A stretch of DNA of 64,000 nucleotides from Tritrichomonas musculus (GCA_039105265.1 JAPFFF010000005.1:1426001-1490000); one strand, 5' to 3'. Shown: positions 49,708 to 60,521, counted from the first letter of the stretch. The notes: a model not told the origin generated them from the letters alone. Made by a program: numbers and translations.

Positions 49708-50515
49708 GAAATATTTGTATTTAAGTATTTCTTAAAATTAGCCAAAGTAAATTTTAGTAAATATGATCTTTTTTAAAATGTCAATTCTATGAGTTTTCTG
49801 AAAAAAAAGTGAGGATAAAAAATATAAATATCTTGAAATTAATTAGAATATAAAATAAAAAAAGCATATGTTTATTAATTTATAAAGTATTAAAACATTA
49901 AAGAATATTTATTTTAATTAAAAATATTTCTTTTTTCTTTATTTTTCTCAAATATAATCAAAAATGTAAACAGTTACTTTTTTGAGATTATTCATCACTG
50001 TTATAATCATTTATGAACCAGCATTGGTATTTAACAATTCAAATATTTCCCAAAAAGCATTTGATTTCAATGTATAGGGAATAATATCTAAAAAATTAAT
50101 GAATTTATTATTTTTCATAAAACATTATCAATTTTTTAAAAAAAACCATACATAATTCAATTTGAAAAATTTGAGAGAGATATTAATTTATATGATTTAT
50201 TCGTCTATTTTCATATGAAATTTAATAGATGGATATGTATATGTTATTTACGGTTAAATATATTTATTATAGAATTTATTCAATTTTGAGTGCTTTTCAA
50301 AATTCAGTCATATAAAAAATAGTAGATAATATTTAATTGAATTTTTCAATAATTGAATATCCATATAAAAAAAAATATGTCGCTTACTCACTTTATTTAT
50401 TATTTCTGCATTTCTCTCTTAGGAATAAATTATATGTTATTCAATTATATTAATTATTAAAATAAATTGGAATATATACTTTTTAATTTAAAGATATTTT
50501 AATAAATGTAATTGA
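49708..50515. other. AT-rich upstream region of the acyl-CoA synthetase gene
   Basis: About 800 bp without a gene. It must contain the promoter of the synthetase gene, but I see no clear initiator motif. Confidence 0.5.
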
Positions 50516-52564
50516 ATGATATGCATACAAAACTCATTTCACTTTCTGCAAATGGAAACTAATGAATTAGGTAAACCACATTCAGTCATTGTTTCAGATT
50601 CTGGAAATCCCAAAGAATCTCCTATTTTTCAGCATAACACTACAATTAAAGAAAATGGAGGTAAATTAATTTCCACTTTTCGGTGTCTTCCAGATGCTTA
50701 TACGGCAAGTGAACTTTTAAAAGCAGCTGTAGTTAAATATGGTGATTGTAACTTTGTTGGAGAACGTAGAATTGATAAAAAGACAGGAAAATTATCTCGC
50801 GAATATTATTGGTTAACATACAAAGAATTTACAAATCGTGTTAAAAGGTTTGCCATTGGGCTCATTTCAAATCTTGGACTAAAACCTGGAGATAAAGTTG
50901 GAATATACAGTATTAATTGTCCATGGTGGCAAACAGTAGCATATGCTTGTTTTATGAGTTCATTAGTTCCAGTACCAATTTATGATACACTTGGTCCAGG
51001 TGCAGCAGAGTATATCATTTGTCACTCAGAATGTTCTCTTGTTGTTGTTAGCCAAGAAAAGTTTGATTCTCTCAAAACAGTCTTGTATTCTTTGAGCCAG
51101 CCTGATCCTACCGAAAGAAAATATACAAATCACATTGTTAAAAATGTTTTAGTTATTGGAGACATTGAACCCACAAGTATTGAATCTAATAATACAACAA
51201 TTAAAGTCCAATCATGTGAATCAGCTTTGGTATCTGAGGACCAAATTGATTCTTTTAACAAATGCTGTACAGAACCAGGTCCGGATGATCTTGCGATGAT
51301 CATGTATACATCAGGAACAACAGGTCTGCCAAAAGGATGTCTTCTTACTCATAGAAATATAATTGCTGGTGCTACTGGTCTTGGATGTCTTGGTTGTTCA
51401 ATTAGTACAAGTGATACATATTATTCGTTTTTACCTTTAGCTCACATATATGCTCTTGGTGTCGAAATTATCATGGTTGCAAGAGGAGCTTCAATTGGTT
51501 ATTATTCTGGTACAGTAAAAAACATGCTTGATGATCTTTCCATTTTGCAACCAACAATCATTTGCGGTGTCCCTCGAGTATGGAACAGAATCGTTGACTC
51601 AATGAAAGATAAGATAAAGAAGCTTCCTTCTTTTCTCCAAACTGTTATAAACGCTGCTATGAAATGGAAACTAAAAAGATTTAGAGAAGAAAAGCCTTAT
51701 AGTATTGTTATGGATTCAATTTTGTTCCGTCCATTTTTAGCAGCTCTTGGTGGAAGAGTTAGACTAATTGTTAGTGGAGGAGCTCCAATTTTACCTGATG
51801 TTTATGATTTTCTTGCAACTGCAATTACACCAAATATAGTTAGTGGTTATGGTCTTACGGAAGTATCGGCGTCTGTTTCTGTTTCTGAAATAATAACGTC
51901 GAGTGCAAGTGATATTGGAGCAGTTTCTTTGACTTCGCAGGTTAAGCTAAGATATGTTGATGGTTTCAATTATGATCCTCGTGGAAGCCCGATGTGTGGT
52001 GAAGTATTAGTTAAAGGACCTCATGTTTTCAAAGGTTATTATAAAGATGAAGCTTTAACAAAAGAAGTTTTAGATGATGATGGATGGTTTGCAACTGGTG
52101 ACATCGGAACAATAGCTAGTAACGGGTCACTTCAAATTATTGATCGTGTAAAACAATTAATTAAGCTGAGCCAAGGTGAATATATCTCTCTTTCTTCTTT
52201 AACTGATATCTACAATAATACTGCAGGAATTCAAAACATCTTTATTTACGCTGATTCTCACCAAGACTCTCCATTGGCTGTTGTCATACCTGAAAAAAAG
52301 CTGATTGAGAACTGGAATAATCAAGGAATTACAGATATCATAAATAGTAAAGTTGTTAAAGATGATATACTGCAAAAACTTTTACAAACCGCTATTAAAA
52401 ATAACCTTCGTGGGTTTGAGAAGATCAAGCATGTATTAATCGATGTTGAAGAATTTACTGTTGAAAATGGTCTTTTAACTCCCTCAATGAAGCCACAATG
52501 GCAATCACTTAGAAAGAAGTACGAAGCTGCTCTCTTAGCCTTAAAAAATGAAGATAAAGTGTAA
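50516..52564 (+). CDS. Long-chain acyl-CoA synthetase (AMP-binding), 682 aa
   Basis: Activates fatty acids: fatty acid + ATP + CoA gives acyl-CoA + AMP + PPi. It has the AMP-binding signature YTSGTTGLPKG (from residue 264), the GYGLTE motif (444-449), DGWFATGDIG (522-531) and IIDRVKQLIKLSQGEYIS, which fits the long-chain (ACSL) subgroup. The length is usual for ACSL. No membrane anchor is obvious, though the N-terminal region could bind membranes. A second ATG at 50552 (METNELGKPHSV) would drop 12 residues and is an equally good start. Stop TAA runs into TAAA. Trichomonads scavenge host lipids, so this enzyme likely primes imported fatty acids for lipid remodelling. Confidence 0.93.
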   Translation: MICIQNSFHFLQMETNELGKPHSVIVSDSGNPKESPIFQHNTTIKENGGKLISTFRCLPDAYTASELLKAAVVKYGDCNFVGERRIDKKTGKLSREYYWLTYKEFTNRVKRFAIGLISNLGLKPGDKVGIYSINCPWWQTVAYACFMSSLVPVPIYDTLGPGAAEYIICHSECSLVVVSQEKFDSLKTVLYSLSQPDPTERKYTNHIVKNVLVIGDIEPTSIESNNTTIKVQSCESALVSEDQIDSFNKCCTEPGPDDLAMIMYTSGTTGLPKGCLLTHRNIIAGATGLGCLGCSISTSDTYYSFLPLAHIYALGVEIIMVARGASIGYYSGTVKNMLDDLSILQPTIICGVPRVWNRIVDSMKDKIKKLPSFLQTVINAAMKWKLKRFREEKPYSIVMDSILFRPFLAALGGRVRLIVSGGAPILPDVYDFLATAITPNIVSGYGLTEVSASVSVSEIITSSASDIGAVSLTSQVKLRYVDGFNYDPRGSPMCGEVLVKGPHVFKGYYKDEALTKEVLDDDGWFATGDIGTIASNGSLQIIDRVKQLIKLSQGEYISLSSLTDIYNNTAGIQNIFIYADSHQDSPLAVVIPEKKLIENWNNQGITDIINSKVVKDDILQKLLQTAIKNNLRGFEKIKHVLIDVEEFTVENGLLTPSMKPQWQSLRKKYEAALLALKNEDKV

Positions 52565-52655
52565 AATGAGTCTTAAAAATATCATGTAATAAATTATATA
52601 AAGTATTATAACCATTTTATTTACATAGATGAATAAATTGATAAAAATAGATATT

Positions 52656-53030
52656 TTATCGTTGTTTGTACACAATTTTATCTATTATTGGTTCAATATC
52701 TTTATAATTTTGAATTCCTACATTATTACAAAATTCTTTAACAATAAGTAATGAAATAGGTATTTCTTCTTGAAGAATAGGATGAAGATTATCAATTTCT
52801 TTTTCTATTTCAGTTAGCCCAACAATAATAGAGTTTGATATAGAAAAAGATTCATCTGGAGTATATTCCTCTTGCTTTTTAAATATTTCCCATAAAATTT
52901 TGAGACATTTTTGTGTTGAATTTTCATTGGTATTTTGTGATTGAGGCTTATTTTGAGTATTTGAGTCTTGTGTTGTGGATTTTCCTTTTGTTCTTGATGC
53001 CACTTTTCTGTTCGGTCTTCTGCCTGACAT
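52656..53030 (-). CDS. Small protein of unknown function, 124 aa
   Basis: ATG at 53030. The first 40 residues are basic and Ser/Thr/Gln/Asn-rich (MSGRRPNRKVASRTKGKS), probably disordered. The rest forms three or four helices (CLKILWEIFKKQEEY, EIEKEIDNLHPILQE, EPIIDKIVYKQR). It shares an 86-bp divergent spacer with the CTU2 gene and converges with the synthetase gene 91 bp away. I recognise no family; the helical part could be a subunit of a nuclear or RNA-related complex, but this is a guess. Confidence 0.6.
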   Translation of the reverse strand: MSGRRPNRKVASRTKGKSTTQDSNTQNKPQSQNTNENSTQKCLKILWEIFKKQEEYTPDESFSISNSIIVGLTEIEKEIDNLHPILQEEIPISLLIVKEFCNNVGIQNYKDIEPIIDKIVYKQR

Positions 53031-53116
53031 TATTTAAATTTATGATTTGGCATATAGAACTATATAAACTACTGAAAAAATTGATTTCGAATTGGACAGA
53101 AAAAAAAAAAATTTGA

Positions 53117-53950
53117 ATGACTGAATGTTGTTCCTGTCATCAAGTAAAAGAATGCATTTGCTTAAGAAAGGGAGTTAATCGATGCGCTGATTGTCAATGT
53201 AATGCAGCAGGCCGCTCTCTAATGGATTCATTTAAAAAAGGGATAACTAAAATTTCTGGTACCATTCATGTCCTGGTTGCAATATCTGGAAGATCTTCCT
53301 CTATGTTTGCTCTTGATGTACTTACAAGGCATTTAACGCCAAATATGAAAGGAAAAACAACAATAGTTCGAAAACTTGAAGCTATTACATCAGTATCAGA
53401 TTTTGATCTCAAATCAAAATTTACGCGCGTGTCGGATTCAGACCCATCTCCTACTCAAAATGTTGTACTTCATAAAATTCCCAATTTTACAATTTCCTCA
53501 ATAATCGAATTTGCCAAATCAAATGATTTCAATTGTGTTATTTTAGCAGATAATGCTGACAGAATCTCACTAGCCAATATAGCAGTTTTGAGTTGTGGGC
53601 GTCCTGAATTTGCTTATTGGATATCTTCTGATGACCATGAGAATTATGCACCTGTTTCTATTTTAAGGCCAGCAAGACAAGTTCTTTCAATAGAAGCAGA
53701 ATTTTACTGCAAGCATAAAGGTATTATTTTTGATGGTTCAGCCTCTCCTTTAAAAAAGGTCTTCAAATATGAAGAAGAGATGCTTAAATCAATATATGAT
53801 GATGGGAATGGCGGAATTGCATTTGCTGTTCAAAAATTAGGTGAAAAACTTGTTCCATTCAAACAACCTGGAAGATGTCCATCATGTGGTCTTCCTGGTC
53901 TTGATGACAGCATATGTGCATTTTGTTCAGCACTACAAAATAATGCATAA
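53117..53950 (+). CDS. Cytoplasmic tRNA 2-thiolation protein 2 (CTU2/NCS2-like), 277 aa
   Basis: Partner of CTU1/NCS6 in thiolating wobble U34 of tRNAs for Lys, Glu and Gln in the cytosol. The N-terminus has Cys pairs (CCSCHQVKECICL, CADCQC). The PP-loop region reads HVLVAISGRSSSMFALDVL near residue 57; it lacks the SGGKDS form of catalytic members, as expected for the non-catalytic subunit. The C-terminus has zinc-binding pairs in PGRCPSCGLPG and CAFC (about 253-271). It is somewhat shorter than fungal and animal CTU2 (over 400 aa), mainly by loss of insertions. CTU1 is the alternative but is less likely, given the PP-loop. Confidence 0.72.
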   Translation: MTECCSCHQVKECICLRKGVNRCADCQCNAAGRSLMDSFKKGITKISGTIHVLVAISGRSSSMFALDVLTRHLTPNMKGKTTIVRKLEAITSVSDFDLKSKFTRVSDSDPSPTQNVVLHKIPNFTISSIIEFAKSNDFNCVILADNADRISLANIAVLSCGRPEFAYWISSDDHENYAPVSILRPARQVLSIEAEFYCKHKGIIFDGSASPLKKVFKYEEEMLKSIYDDGNGGIAFAVQKLGEKLVPFKQPGRCPSCGLPGLDDSICAFCSALQNNA

Positions 53951-54078
53951 TATTTTTCATTATTTTATTTGTTTGCATATTTATTTGTCTGCAATAATTT
54001 GGTATTTGTTTTAAGACATAAATAAAAATTATATATCTAGAAGCATAGAATGTGAGATAATTATTTAAAAAAAAAAAT

Positions 54079-56802
54079 TTATACAACAATCATTTTATCT
54101 TTCACTGCTTGCAAATTATTTTTCAAATGTGGGAAATCGCCTTCAAGCATATCAATCAAATTAGTTACTTGCTGTTCTTGGCCTTGAATCTGAGTCATCA
54201 ACGTTTGATATTTATCTTGTGACTTTACTTTCGCATTTGAAATTGATCTTTGCAAAAGTCTGGTTTTTTCATGCATTCTTGTCAATTTTGCAAGTGATAC
54301 ATTTTTCTTCTTTTCTTCTTCATTTAAAACTTTTTCAACTTCAGCTTTTCTTAATTGAACTTCTCTAAAAACTTGTGTAAGTTGTTCAATTTCAGTAGTC
54401 AATTCTCTCTGTCTTTCAACGTCATCTTGCATTGCCATATCTTCTCTATTTGTTTCTTCGTTTATTCTTCTTACTTCTCTCTTTAACTCGGTGATGCCTT
54501 TAGCAACATCGGCACGAGTTCGATCTTTGTTTAATCTCTTTTGAACTGCGCCTCTAGTTGCAATCGTTTCTCTTCGTTTTAATGCAAATTCCATTTCTTG
54601 AACAATGACGCCCTGTTGCTTCTTAATTTGTTTCAAACGAAGTTCCATTCTTGCTATCTCTTTCTTCATTGTCTTCAATTCATTTGCTCCATAGTTTGGA
54701 TCAAGCGCTTCATGCATTTGCTTCATTAAAACAAGCTTCTTCTCCCAAAGCATGATTTCTTTTTCAGTTTCCATGAGATCATCTGCAAGTTGCTCACGAA
54801 TAGTAGCAAGTTCTTCTACTTTTGAGGCCATATTAGCTGCCTCTTCTTCTTTCTTTCGTAAACTTTCTAGAATGTCAGCTTCAAGTTGAATATTACCTTC
54901 AACTAAAACATTGCCATCATCATTGTTTGCAGATAGCTGACCGCCTAAGCGTGACATTTCACGTTGCAATAAACGAATTTGTATGTTTAATCGCTCAATT
55001 TCTTTTTCTGTAGCTTGAAGATTATTTCGAGTTCGATCACGTTTACGAGAAAGAACTGCAATATGTGCAATTGTTCTGTTGTTATTGTTTTCTAAGTCAT
55101 CACAATTGTGTTCTAGGGCAACAAGCTCTGTTTGTTTTTTAAGCCACTGATTCTGACTCTCAGCTGCATTTTCATCACTTTGATCGATTTTACTCTGTAG
55201 CATACGAATGGTTCGTTCAAGAGGGCCATATTCTTCCCCATTTTGTGCTGATTTAAGAGCATCATATTGACGATTAAGTTTATCTACTTCGCCTTGACGT
55301 TTTTCGATATCAACATTATTTCTTCGTATTTGCATTTCATATTGATTGATTAAATTATCTTTTTGTTGAAGTTCCTCAACAATTTCTTTGAGGCCTCGTT
55401 CGAGTTTTTCGCTTTGGCCGTTGATATTTAATTTATCAATCTTTAAACGAACAACTTCGTTTCGAAGATTACTTAATTCGCGATCTTTATCTGCAATTTG
55501 ATCACGAACTTTTTGAACCGCATTTTGAGCCGCTTCAGTATCACTCTTAAGTTCAGATTGTTCAACTACATGTTGTAAAATCTGATTTTCGAGTTCATGA
55601 ATTTGATTGCTGATTTCGTTTGCACCTTTTAATGATTGGTTATATTCTGTATTTGCTTGATTTTTTTCTATTAGAGCTCTTGAAACAGCTTGGTCCTTTT
55701 CTTTTGTTAGTTGGCATAATGAATCAAGTTGATTTTGAAGACTTGCTCTTTGTTTATTGGCATCATCCAATTTGCCAAGTAAGAATTTCAAACGGTCTTG
55801 AATTTTATTGAATAAAATTTGATTCTTTTCTTTAATGTCATGCTGTTGTTGAATTTGAGTTTTGAGACCACTGTTTTCGTTTTGTAGAGCTCTAATTTCT
55901 TCTTCTTGCGCAGCAGCTGCTTTTTTAATTTCATCTAATGTAACTGAACGACGTTTAACACTAATTAATGATGAATTCCAATCTTGAAGTAAATGATTTC
56001 TTTCAAAATTAATTTTTTCCATTTCAAGAGAAGCTTGAAGTAATGCATCTCGCGCTGTTTTCGTTTCACCTCGTTGTGCTATGATTTGTGATTCAATCAA
56101 TGATAAATCAGCTGTTATGTCTTTAACTTGTTTTGTTAATCTATCAATATACATATCTTGATCAAGTTTCGATACTTCTGTTTCAGATGCTGCTTGTTCC
56201 GATTTATATGTTTCACGACGTGTAACAGCAACTTGATTTTTTGTTTCTTGGTTATGCTGTTCCAACCTTAAAACGATATCATTTAATTTATCAAGTTCCG
56301 AACGATTATGTTCATACTCAGCTGTACGTGCTTTTAAGTCAGCTTGATTTTCTTCAAGTGTTCGTCGATATTCAGCTAATTCTTCTTCTGTATGCTTTCT
56401 TTCTTGTTCGCATATGTCTTTCTGTTCGTTAGCATTTGTAAGACGCATTTGAAGCTTAGCGAGTGTTTGTTGTAACGAATATAATTCAACACCAACATTT
56501 TCACGATCATCTGTTATTTTTTGAATTTCCGCCTGTTTATCACGAATTGCAACATCGACAGCATCCCATAACGTTCTAAGTTGCTGATTAAGATCACTTT
56601 GAAGTTTGGCAATTGTTGGATTGTCGGGACTAAGTTCTTCGTCAGAACTGTCGTCGTTTTGATTATCAGAATTTCTGTCTTCCTCTTCATTATTATTATC
56701 ATCATCATCGTCAGGAACCATATTTTGCATAAATTGTTCAAGGTCTTCTTCTTCCTCATCTCCAGCTAAAAAGTTATCATCTCCGCTCCCATCTTCAGAC
56801 AT
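54079..56802 (-). CDS. CCDC40-like axonemal 96-nm ruler protein (FAP172), 907 aa
   Basis: With CCDC39 it forms the molecular ruler that sets the 96-nm repeat on flagellar doublets and docks inner arms and the nexin-dynein complex. The first 70 residues are acidic and disordered. From about 80 to 890 it is continuous coiled coil. The stretch IMLWEKKLVLMKQMHEALDP, then TMKKEIARMELRLKQ and EMEFALKRRETIATRGAVQK, matches the most conserved part of CCDC40. The length is below human CCDC40 (1142), with a shorter head. The presence of DRC8 and a PG-rich repeat protein in the same window fits a flagellate. Stop TAA runs into TAAA. Confidence 0.82.
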   Translation of the reverse strand: MSEDGSGDDNFLAGDEEEEDLEQFMQNMVPDDDDDNNNEEEDRNSDNQNDDSSDEELSPDNPTIAKLQSDLNQQLRTLWDAVDVAIRDKQAEIQKITDDRENVGVELYSLQQTLAKLQMRLTNANEQKDICEQERKHTEEELAEYRRTLEENQADLKARTAEYEHNRSELDKLNDIVLRLEQHNQETKNQVAVTRRETYKSEQAASETEVSKLDQDMYIDRLTKQVKDITADLSLIESQIIAQRGETKTARDALLQASLEMEKINFERNHLLQDWNSSLISVKRRSVTLDEIKKAAAAQEEEIRALQNENSGLKTQIQQQHDIKEKNQILFNKIQDRLKFLLGKLDDANKQRASLQNQLDSLCQLTKEKDQAVSRALIEKNQANTEYNQSLKGANEISNQIHELENQILQHVVEQSELKSDTEAAQNAVQKVRDQIADKDRELSNLRNEVVRLKIDKLNINGQSEKLERGLKEIVEELQQKDNLINQYEMQIRRNNVDIEKRQGEVDKLNRQYDALKSAQNGEEYGPLERTIRMLQSKIDQSDENAAESQNQWLKKQTELVALEHNCDDLENNNNRTIAHIAVLSRKRDRTRNNLQATEKEIERLNIQIRLLQREMSRLGGQLSANNDDGNVLVEGNIQLEADILESLRKKEEEAANMASKVEELATIREQLADDLMETEKEIMLWEKKLVLMKQMHEALDPNYGANELKTMKKEIARMELRLKQIKKQQGVIVQEMEFALKRRETIATRGAVQKRLNKDRTRADVAKGITELKREVRRINEETNREDMAMQDDVERQRELTTEIEQLTQVFREVQLRKAEVEKVLNEEEKKKNVSLAKLTRMHEKTRLLQRSISNAKVKSQDKYQTLMTQIQGQEQQVTNLIDMLEGDFPHLKNNLQAVKDKMIVV

Positions 56803-57183
56803 TAAATTCTAAAATACGTTGTTTGTTAAATAAACGTTCGCTAAATAGAAATATTTTCAGTATATAATTGGTCGAATGAAGAAATGACAACTTGTATAAA
56901 AAAAATAAACAGCAATGTCTAAATTATGAATAATTGCAAATAAAACTTGTTAGTTTTTTAAATATTATCTCACACTTTAATATCTTCATTCCATATTTCA
57001 AATTCGATTTGAAAGATTCAAGAAGCCAATCAAAGAAAACTTATATAAAAAGAAAAATTCTAGTAAGATTTAATTTTACTATTTTTATTTGGTACAACTA
57101 TAAAAATACATACAAACAAAAATAAAATTTCATGAAAATATTTCATACCACACTTTTGATGCGACGATGTAAAATCAAAAAAA
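56803..57183. other. Intergenic AT-rich spacer
   Basis: 381 bp between two minus-strand genes; no motif recognised. Confidence 0.5.
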
Positions 57184-58134
57184 TTATATTACTGTTGGAA
57201 TATTGTGGTAGTCAAGCGGGCATTTGTTCCACATCGGAGTCCATTCTTCTATATTTTCATGTGATAAATTTTTCTTTAGAACGAGATTTTGCTTTTTTAG
57301 CATCATCATCCATATGCATTCAAGTAAAGAATGATATCCAATGAACATCAAAAATTCACGAAATGTTTCACCTCCTTTTGATTTAAGAAATTTTACATAC
57401 CCCGGAATAGATCCTCTTGTTGAAGCATAAAAATGTGGTGCAAATCCAGGACTTGCAACTTCAACTTTTGAATGAAAAATTGAATCGCGTACCCTGTTTT
57501 CATTTTCGAATTTTTGCCTTTCCTGTTGAATTGTTGTCTCAAGTTCATTCGTTAATTTATATTCAATTGAGCAATAAACATCAAGAATGTAAGCCTTTTT
57601 AAGAGTAATTGGCATTTCAGTTACGTCAATCCATGATCCATATGGAACAACTGTTTCTCCTGTCCATGAAGTGGATTCATTATTTCCTCGATTGCTGTCA
57701 ACTTGAACCAGATGAGCGGCTTCTCCCTCAATTATAATTATTGGAGGATTTGCACGAAGATTGGTAATAGCTTCAAGGAGCGTATATAAGTCATAAAAAG
57801 AATTTTTTACCATTGATGGAACATATTGAATAGAATCTGTTTCAGATAAAAAAGAAAAGGTTAAAAACCTAAATCGAAATAATAGAAAAACAACAACAAT
57901 GCCAATAATTGATAATGTCCATATAAGTTCAGATTTATCATAGTCAAAACTATCCTCTTTAGACATTGAATAAAGGCCATATATAAATGCAGCCCATAAT
58001 GCGTTTGATAGTAAATTACATATAGTTGATGTGACAGGTACTCTTTTATGGCATGAAATTATAGGTAAAAGGGCAAAGATAATAGTAGGTAAACAAAGAC
58101 ATATTTCGCAAATGGCAAGGACAGGAAAGCCCAT
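57184..58134 (-). CDS. TMEM151-like membrane protein, 316 aa
   Basis: Three hydrophobic segments lie near the N-terminus (about 5-27, 38-57 and 70-90), then a soluble part and a weaker hydrophobic stretch near 255-275. The soluble part follows the TMEM151 order: NPPIIIIEGEAAHLVQ, a short strand region, YGSWIDVTEMP, then FENENRVRDSIF, GFAPHFYASTRG and a late ECIWMMMLKKQN. The family's biochemical role is not established. The match rests on spaced motifs rather than strong identity, so other multi-pass proteins remain possible. The stop lies in an AT-rich spacer before CCDC40. Confidence 0.55.
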   Translation of the reverse strand: MGFPVLAICEICLCLPTIIFALLPIISCHKRVPVTSTICNLLSNALWAAFIYGLYSMSKEDSFDYDKSELIWTLSIIGIVVVFLLFRFRFLTFSFLSETDSIQYVPSMVKNSFYDLYTLLEAITNLRANPPIIIIEGEAAHLVQVDSNRGNNESTSWTGETVVPYGSWIDVTEMPITLKKAYILDVYCSIEYKLTNELETTIQQERQKFENENRVRDSIFHSKVEVASPGFAPHFYASTRGSIPGYVKFLKSKGGETFREFLMFIGYHSLLECIWMMMLKKQNLVLKKNLSHENIEEWTPMWNKCPLDYHNIPTVI

Positions 58135-58473
58135 TTTTTATAAATATAATCTATAACTTTTTAACTGATTATTGAAATATTATTCACAAAAAGTGATAAT
58201 GATTTTCAACGTTGAAATTTATAATGAAGATAACTCATGGATAGAAAATGAAGAAAAAGATTTATAATATTATTTTTATTCCACAAAGATTTATATCTTA
58301 GAATTTATTTCCCATAATAGGAAAATTATCTGATATTCAATTTCAGTTTTTTGAATATTTGGAGAAATTCAGATTGAAAACATAATCAATAAGTAAAACT
58401 TAAAAGCAAAGAAATTCCAATAATATAAACCGCACTCTATTATTTGTTTAAGGATTTTGAGGAAAAAAAATTA
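58135..58473. other. Intergenic AT-rich spacer
   Basis: 339 bp with no gene or motif that I can support. Confidence 0.5.
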
Positions 58474-59987
58474 CTAATGAAAATCCATATGCAAAAATGG
58501 ATGATTCAATGCATCAGCAGCACTAAATCTTTCTTCAGGATCGACTGCAAGCATCTTTTGTACTAAGTCAACAAAAACTTCGCGATCCCGTAAATCATTT
58601 CCAGGTTGATTTGATTCATAACTCATTATGATTTTTTTTAATTTTTTCTTTACGAAATATGGTTTGAATGTAGTTGCGAAATCTTCACCATTTTCTTCGC
58701 ATAAAAGAGAAGCAGGCTTAACTTTTCCATCAGGCATGAATATTTGAGTTGATCTTGGAGAATTTTCAAACATGTGGCGTGGAAATGGGCCTATTGTTCT
58801 CTCAATTAAAGTTGCAAGGTGCAGTTCTGTTTGAGCAGGTAAAATTGGTACACCAAGCATCAGTTCGACAGCAAGACATCCGAGAGACCATACATCAATT
58901 TTTGAATCATATGGGAGTCTCAAAAGAATTTCTGGTGCTCTATAATATCTGCTTTGTATATAGTCTTGGATATCGCCAATAAAGAGGCAACTTCCAAAAT
59001 CTATGAGCTTAAATGATATATCATCATAAGAACTAGTTGTTTTTATCTCGTTTTGAGTTGTATTTTGAGGTAATGATGTATCATTATCATTATTATTTAG
59101 TTTTTGATTTTCATTGTTACACTCAAATTGAAAATCATTTTTATTTTTTGTATTAAGTGCATAGCTATAGCTTCCAACTTTACTCCCACTTATTGTTTGA
59201 GGTTCAACATTATATTGAACATCATCACTTGAAGGGGAAATCTCTAGAATCAAGCTACTGCTAAGACTAGAGCTTTTACTTTCAGAGCTATTGTCATTAT
59301 CTTTACTAAGATGTATATTATTCTTGTTAGTATTTAGTGAATCTTTGTTGTCATTACTTTCATTGCAACTATCATTCTTGTGGCATAATAATATATTTTC
59401 AGGTTTCACATCGCAATGAATCAATTGAAAAGAAGATAATGTGTTTAAAACAGGTAAGATTGATTGAAATACTTTTTGAATGTATTTTAAAGGAAATCCA
59501 TTAAAGTTGTGCCTTTTAAGTTCTTCATAAAGTGATGGGCCTAAAAGATCAAGAATTATGATTGCGTGGTTTGCATAGAAAAAAGCTGTTTCAATAACTG
59601 ATATATGGTTTTTCAATTCATCATTAAAATTGAGTTTCAACTGAGTGTTAAAAATAAATAAAAAGGATTTACTCGTTCCATCATGAAAAAAATTTATTAT
59701 AAAAATAAATTTTTTCATGAAGGAACAAATAAAATTTTAAATGAACATACATAATGTAAAGCTTGAACTTCATAATTGAATAAATTGTGGGCATCCGGTG
59801 ATGATTTGGAAATTTTCATAGCAAAAGGGAGTATTCTTTGCAAGTTTGAATTTGGAAGTAAAAGGCAATGGTAAACTTGTCCGAATTGCCCTGCACCAAG
59901 TTTTTTAATTATTTGGAAACGGTTTCCAGAAGGATCTGTTATTATGGTATCTTTGTAAATAATGAGATCCCCATTGACGTTGTCCAA
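58474..59987 (-). CDS. DYRK/YAK1-like protein kinase, two exons, at least 467 aa
   Basis: A CMGC-group Ser/Thr kinase. Exon 1 (59987-59751) has DLIIYKDTIITD, the head seen before YAK-type kinase domains, the glycine loop LGAGQFGQVYHC and the lysine in FAMKIS. A 110-nt intron (59641-59750) follows. Exon 2 (59640-58474) has HCDVKPENILL, then a Ser/Asn-rich insert of about 100 residues, then KLIDFGSCLF, the DYRK-type YIQSRYYRAPEILL loop, and DVWSLGCLAVELMLG. Catalytic residues look intact. The frame is open upstream to 60077 through a Pro/Ser-rich stretch, but there is no ATG before the TAA at 60078-60080. The true start is therefore unresolved; 59987 is a TTG. Confidence 0.85.
59641..59750 (-). 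other. Spliceosomal intron in the YAK-like kinase gene, 110 nt
   Basis: On the minus strand it opens GTATGT and ends TTTAACACTCAG. The 5' site equals the trichomonad consensus, and the 3' end matches 9 of 12 bases of ACTAACACACAG, the fused branch-point and 3' site known from Trichomonas. Removal joins ALHY to LKLNFNDE in phase 0 and restores the kinase domain, which is otherwise cut by a stop. Confidence 0.9.
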
Positions 59988-60077
59988 ACCACCGTCGACG
60001 GGTTCAGAAGGTTGAATTAATGGCGGTGAGGAGGGAGGAGATGAAGGTGATTCAAAATGTGGGTGATGAATTGGAAT

Positions 60078-60521
60078 TTAAATTTGTAATAGGAATTATT
60101 GAATTTTTTAAATCAATTAATAAAGTTATCATAAAAAGTGAAAACTCCTTATCGGTGATCTGAACTTTTTGTCTAAATTTCTAAAATATACTATATTTAA
60201 TTTTCGAATTGGTAAATGTATTTTAAAAATTCTCCTTTTAATATAACAGAAAAAAATATTACTATTATAAAAATATGTTTGTAATTAACACTAGAAACTT
60301 TAAGAATAGTCATTCAATCTTTCTAACTATGATGCTTTTCATTGGTACATGAGTAATAATTGAATTATGATGGTAAATATAAAGCATTTGATGTAATGAA
60401 AATAATATTTGTATGCAATTTAACAAAAAGTTTAAATCGCAGAATTTATTGAATTGTTTTCAGAGTTCTAAGAAAAAAATTGTGAAATAATTCAGAAATA
60501 AAATTTTTATTATAATAAGGA
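60078..60521. other. Divergent spacer between kinase and TRP channel genes
   Basis: About 440 bp, AT-rich. An ATG at about 60129 (minus strand) starts MITLLIDLKNSIIPITN but is not in frame with the kinase. No GTATGT 5' splice site is seen on the minus strand here, so the first exon of the kinase, if any, is not found. Confidence 0.45.
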
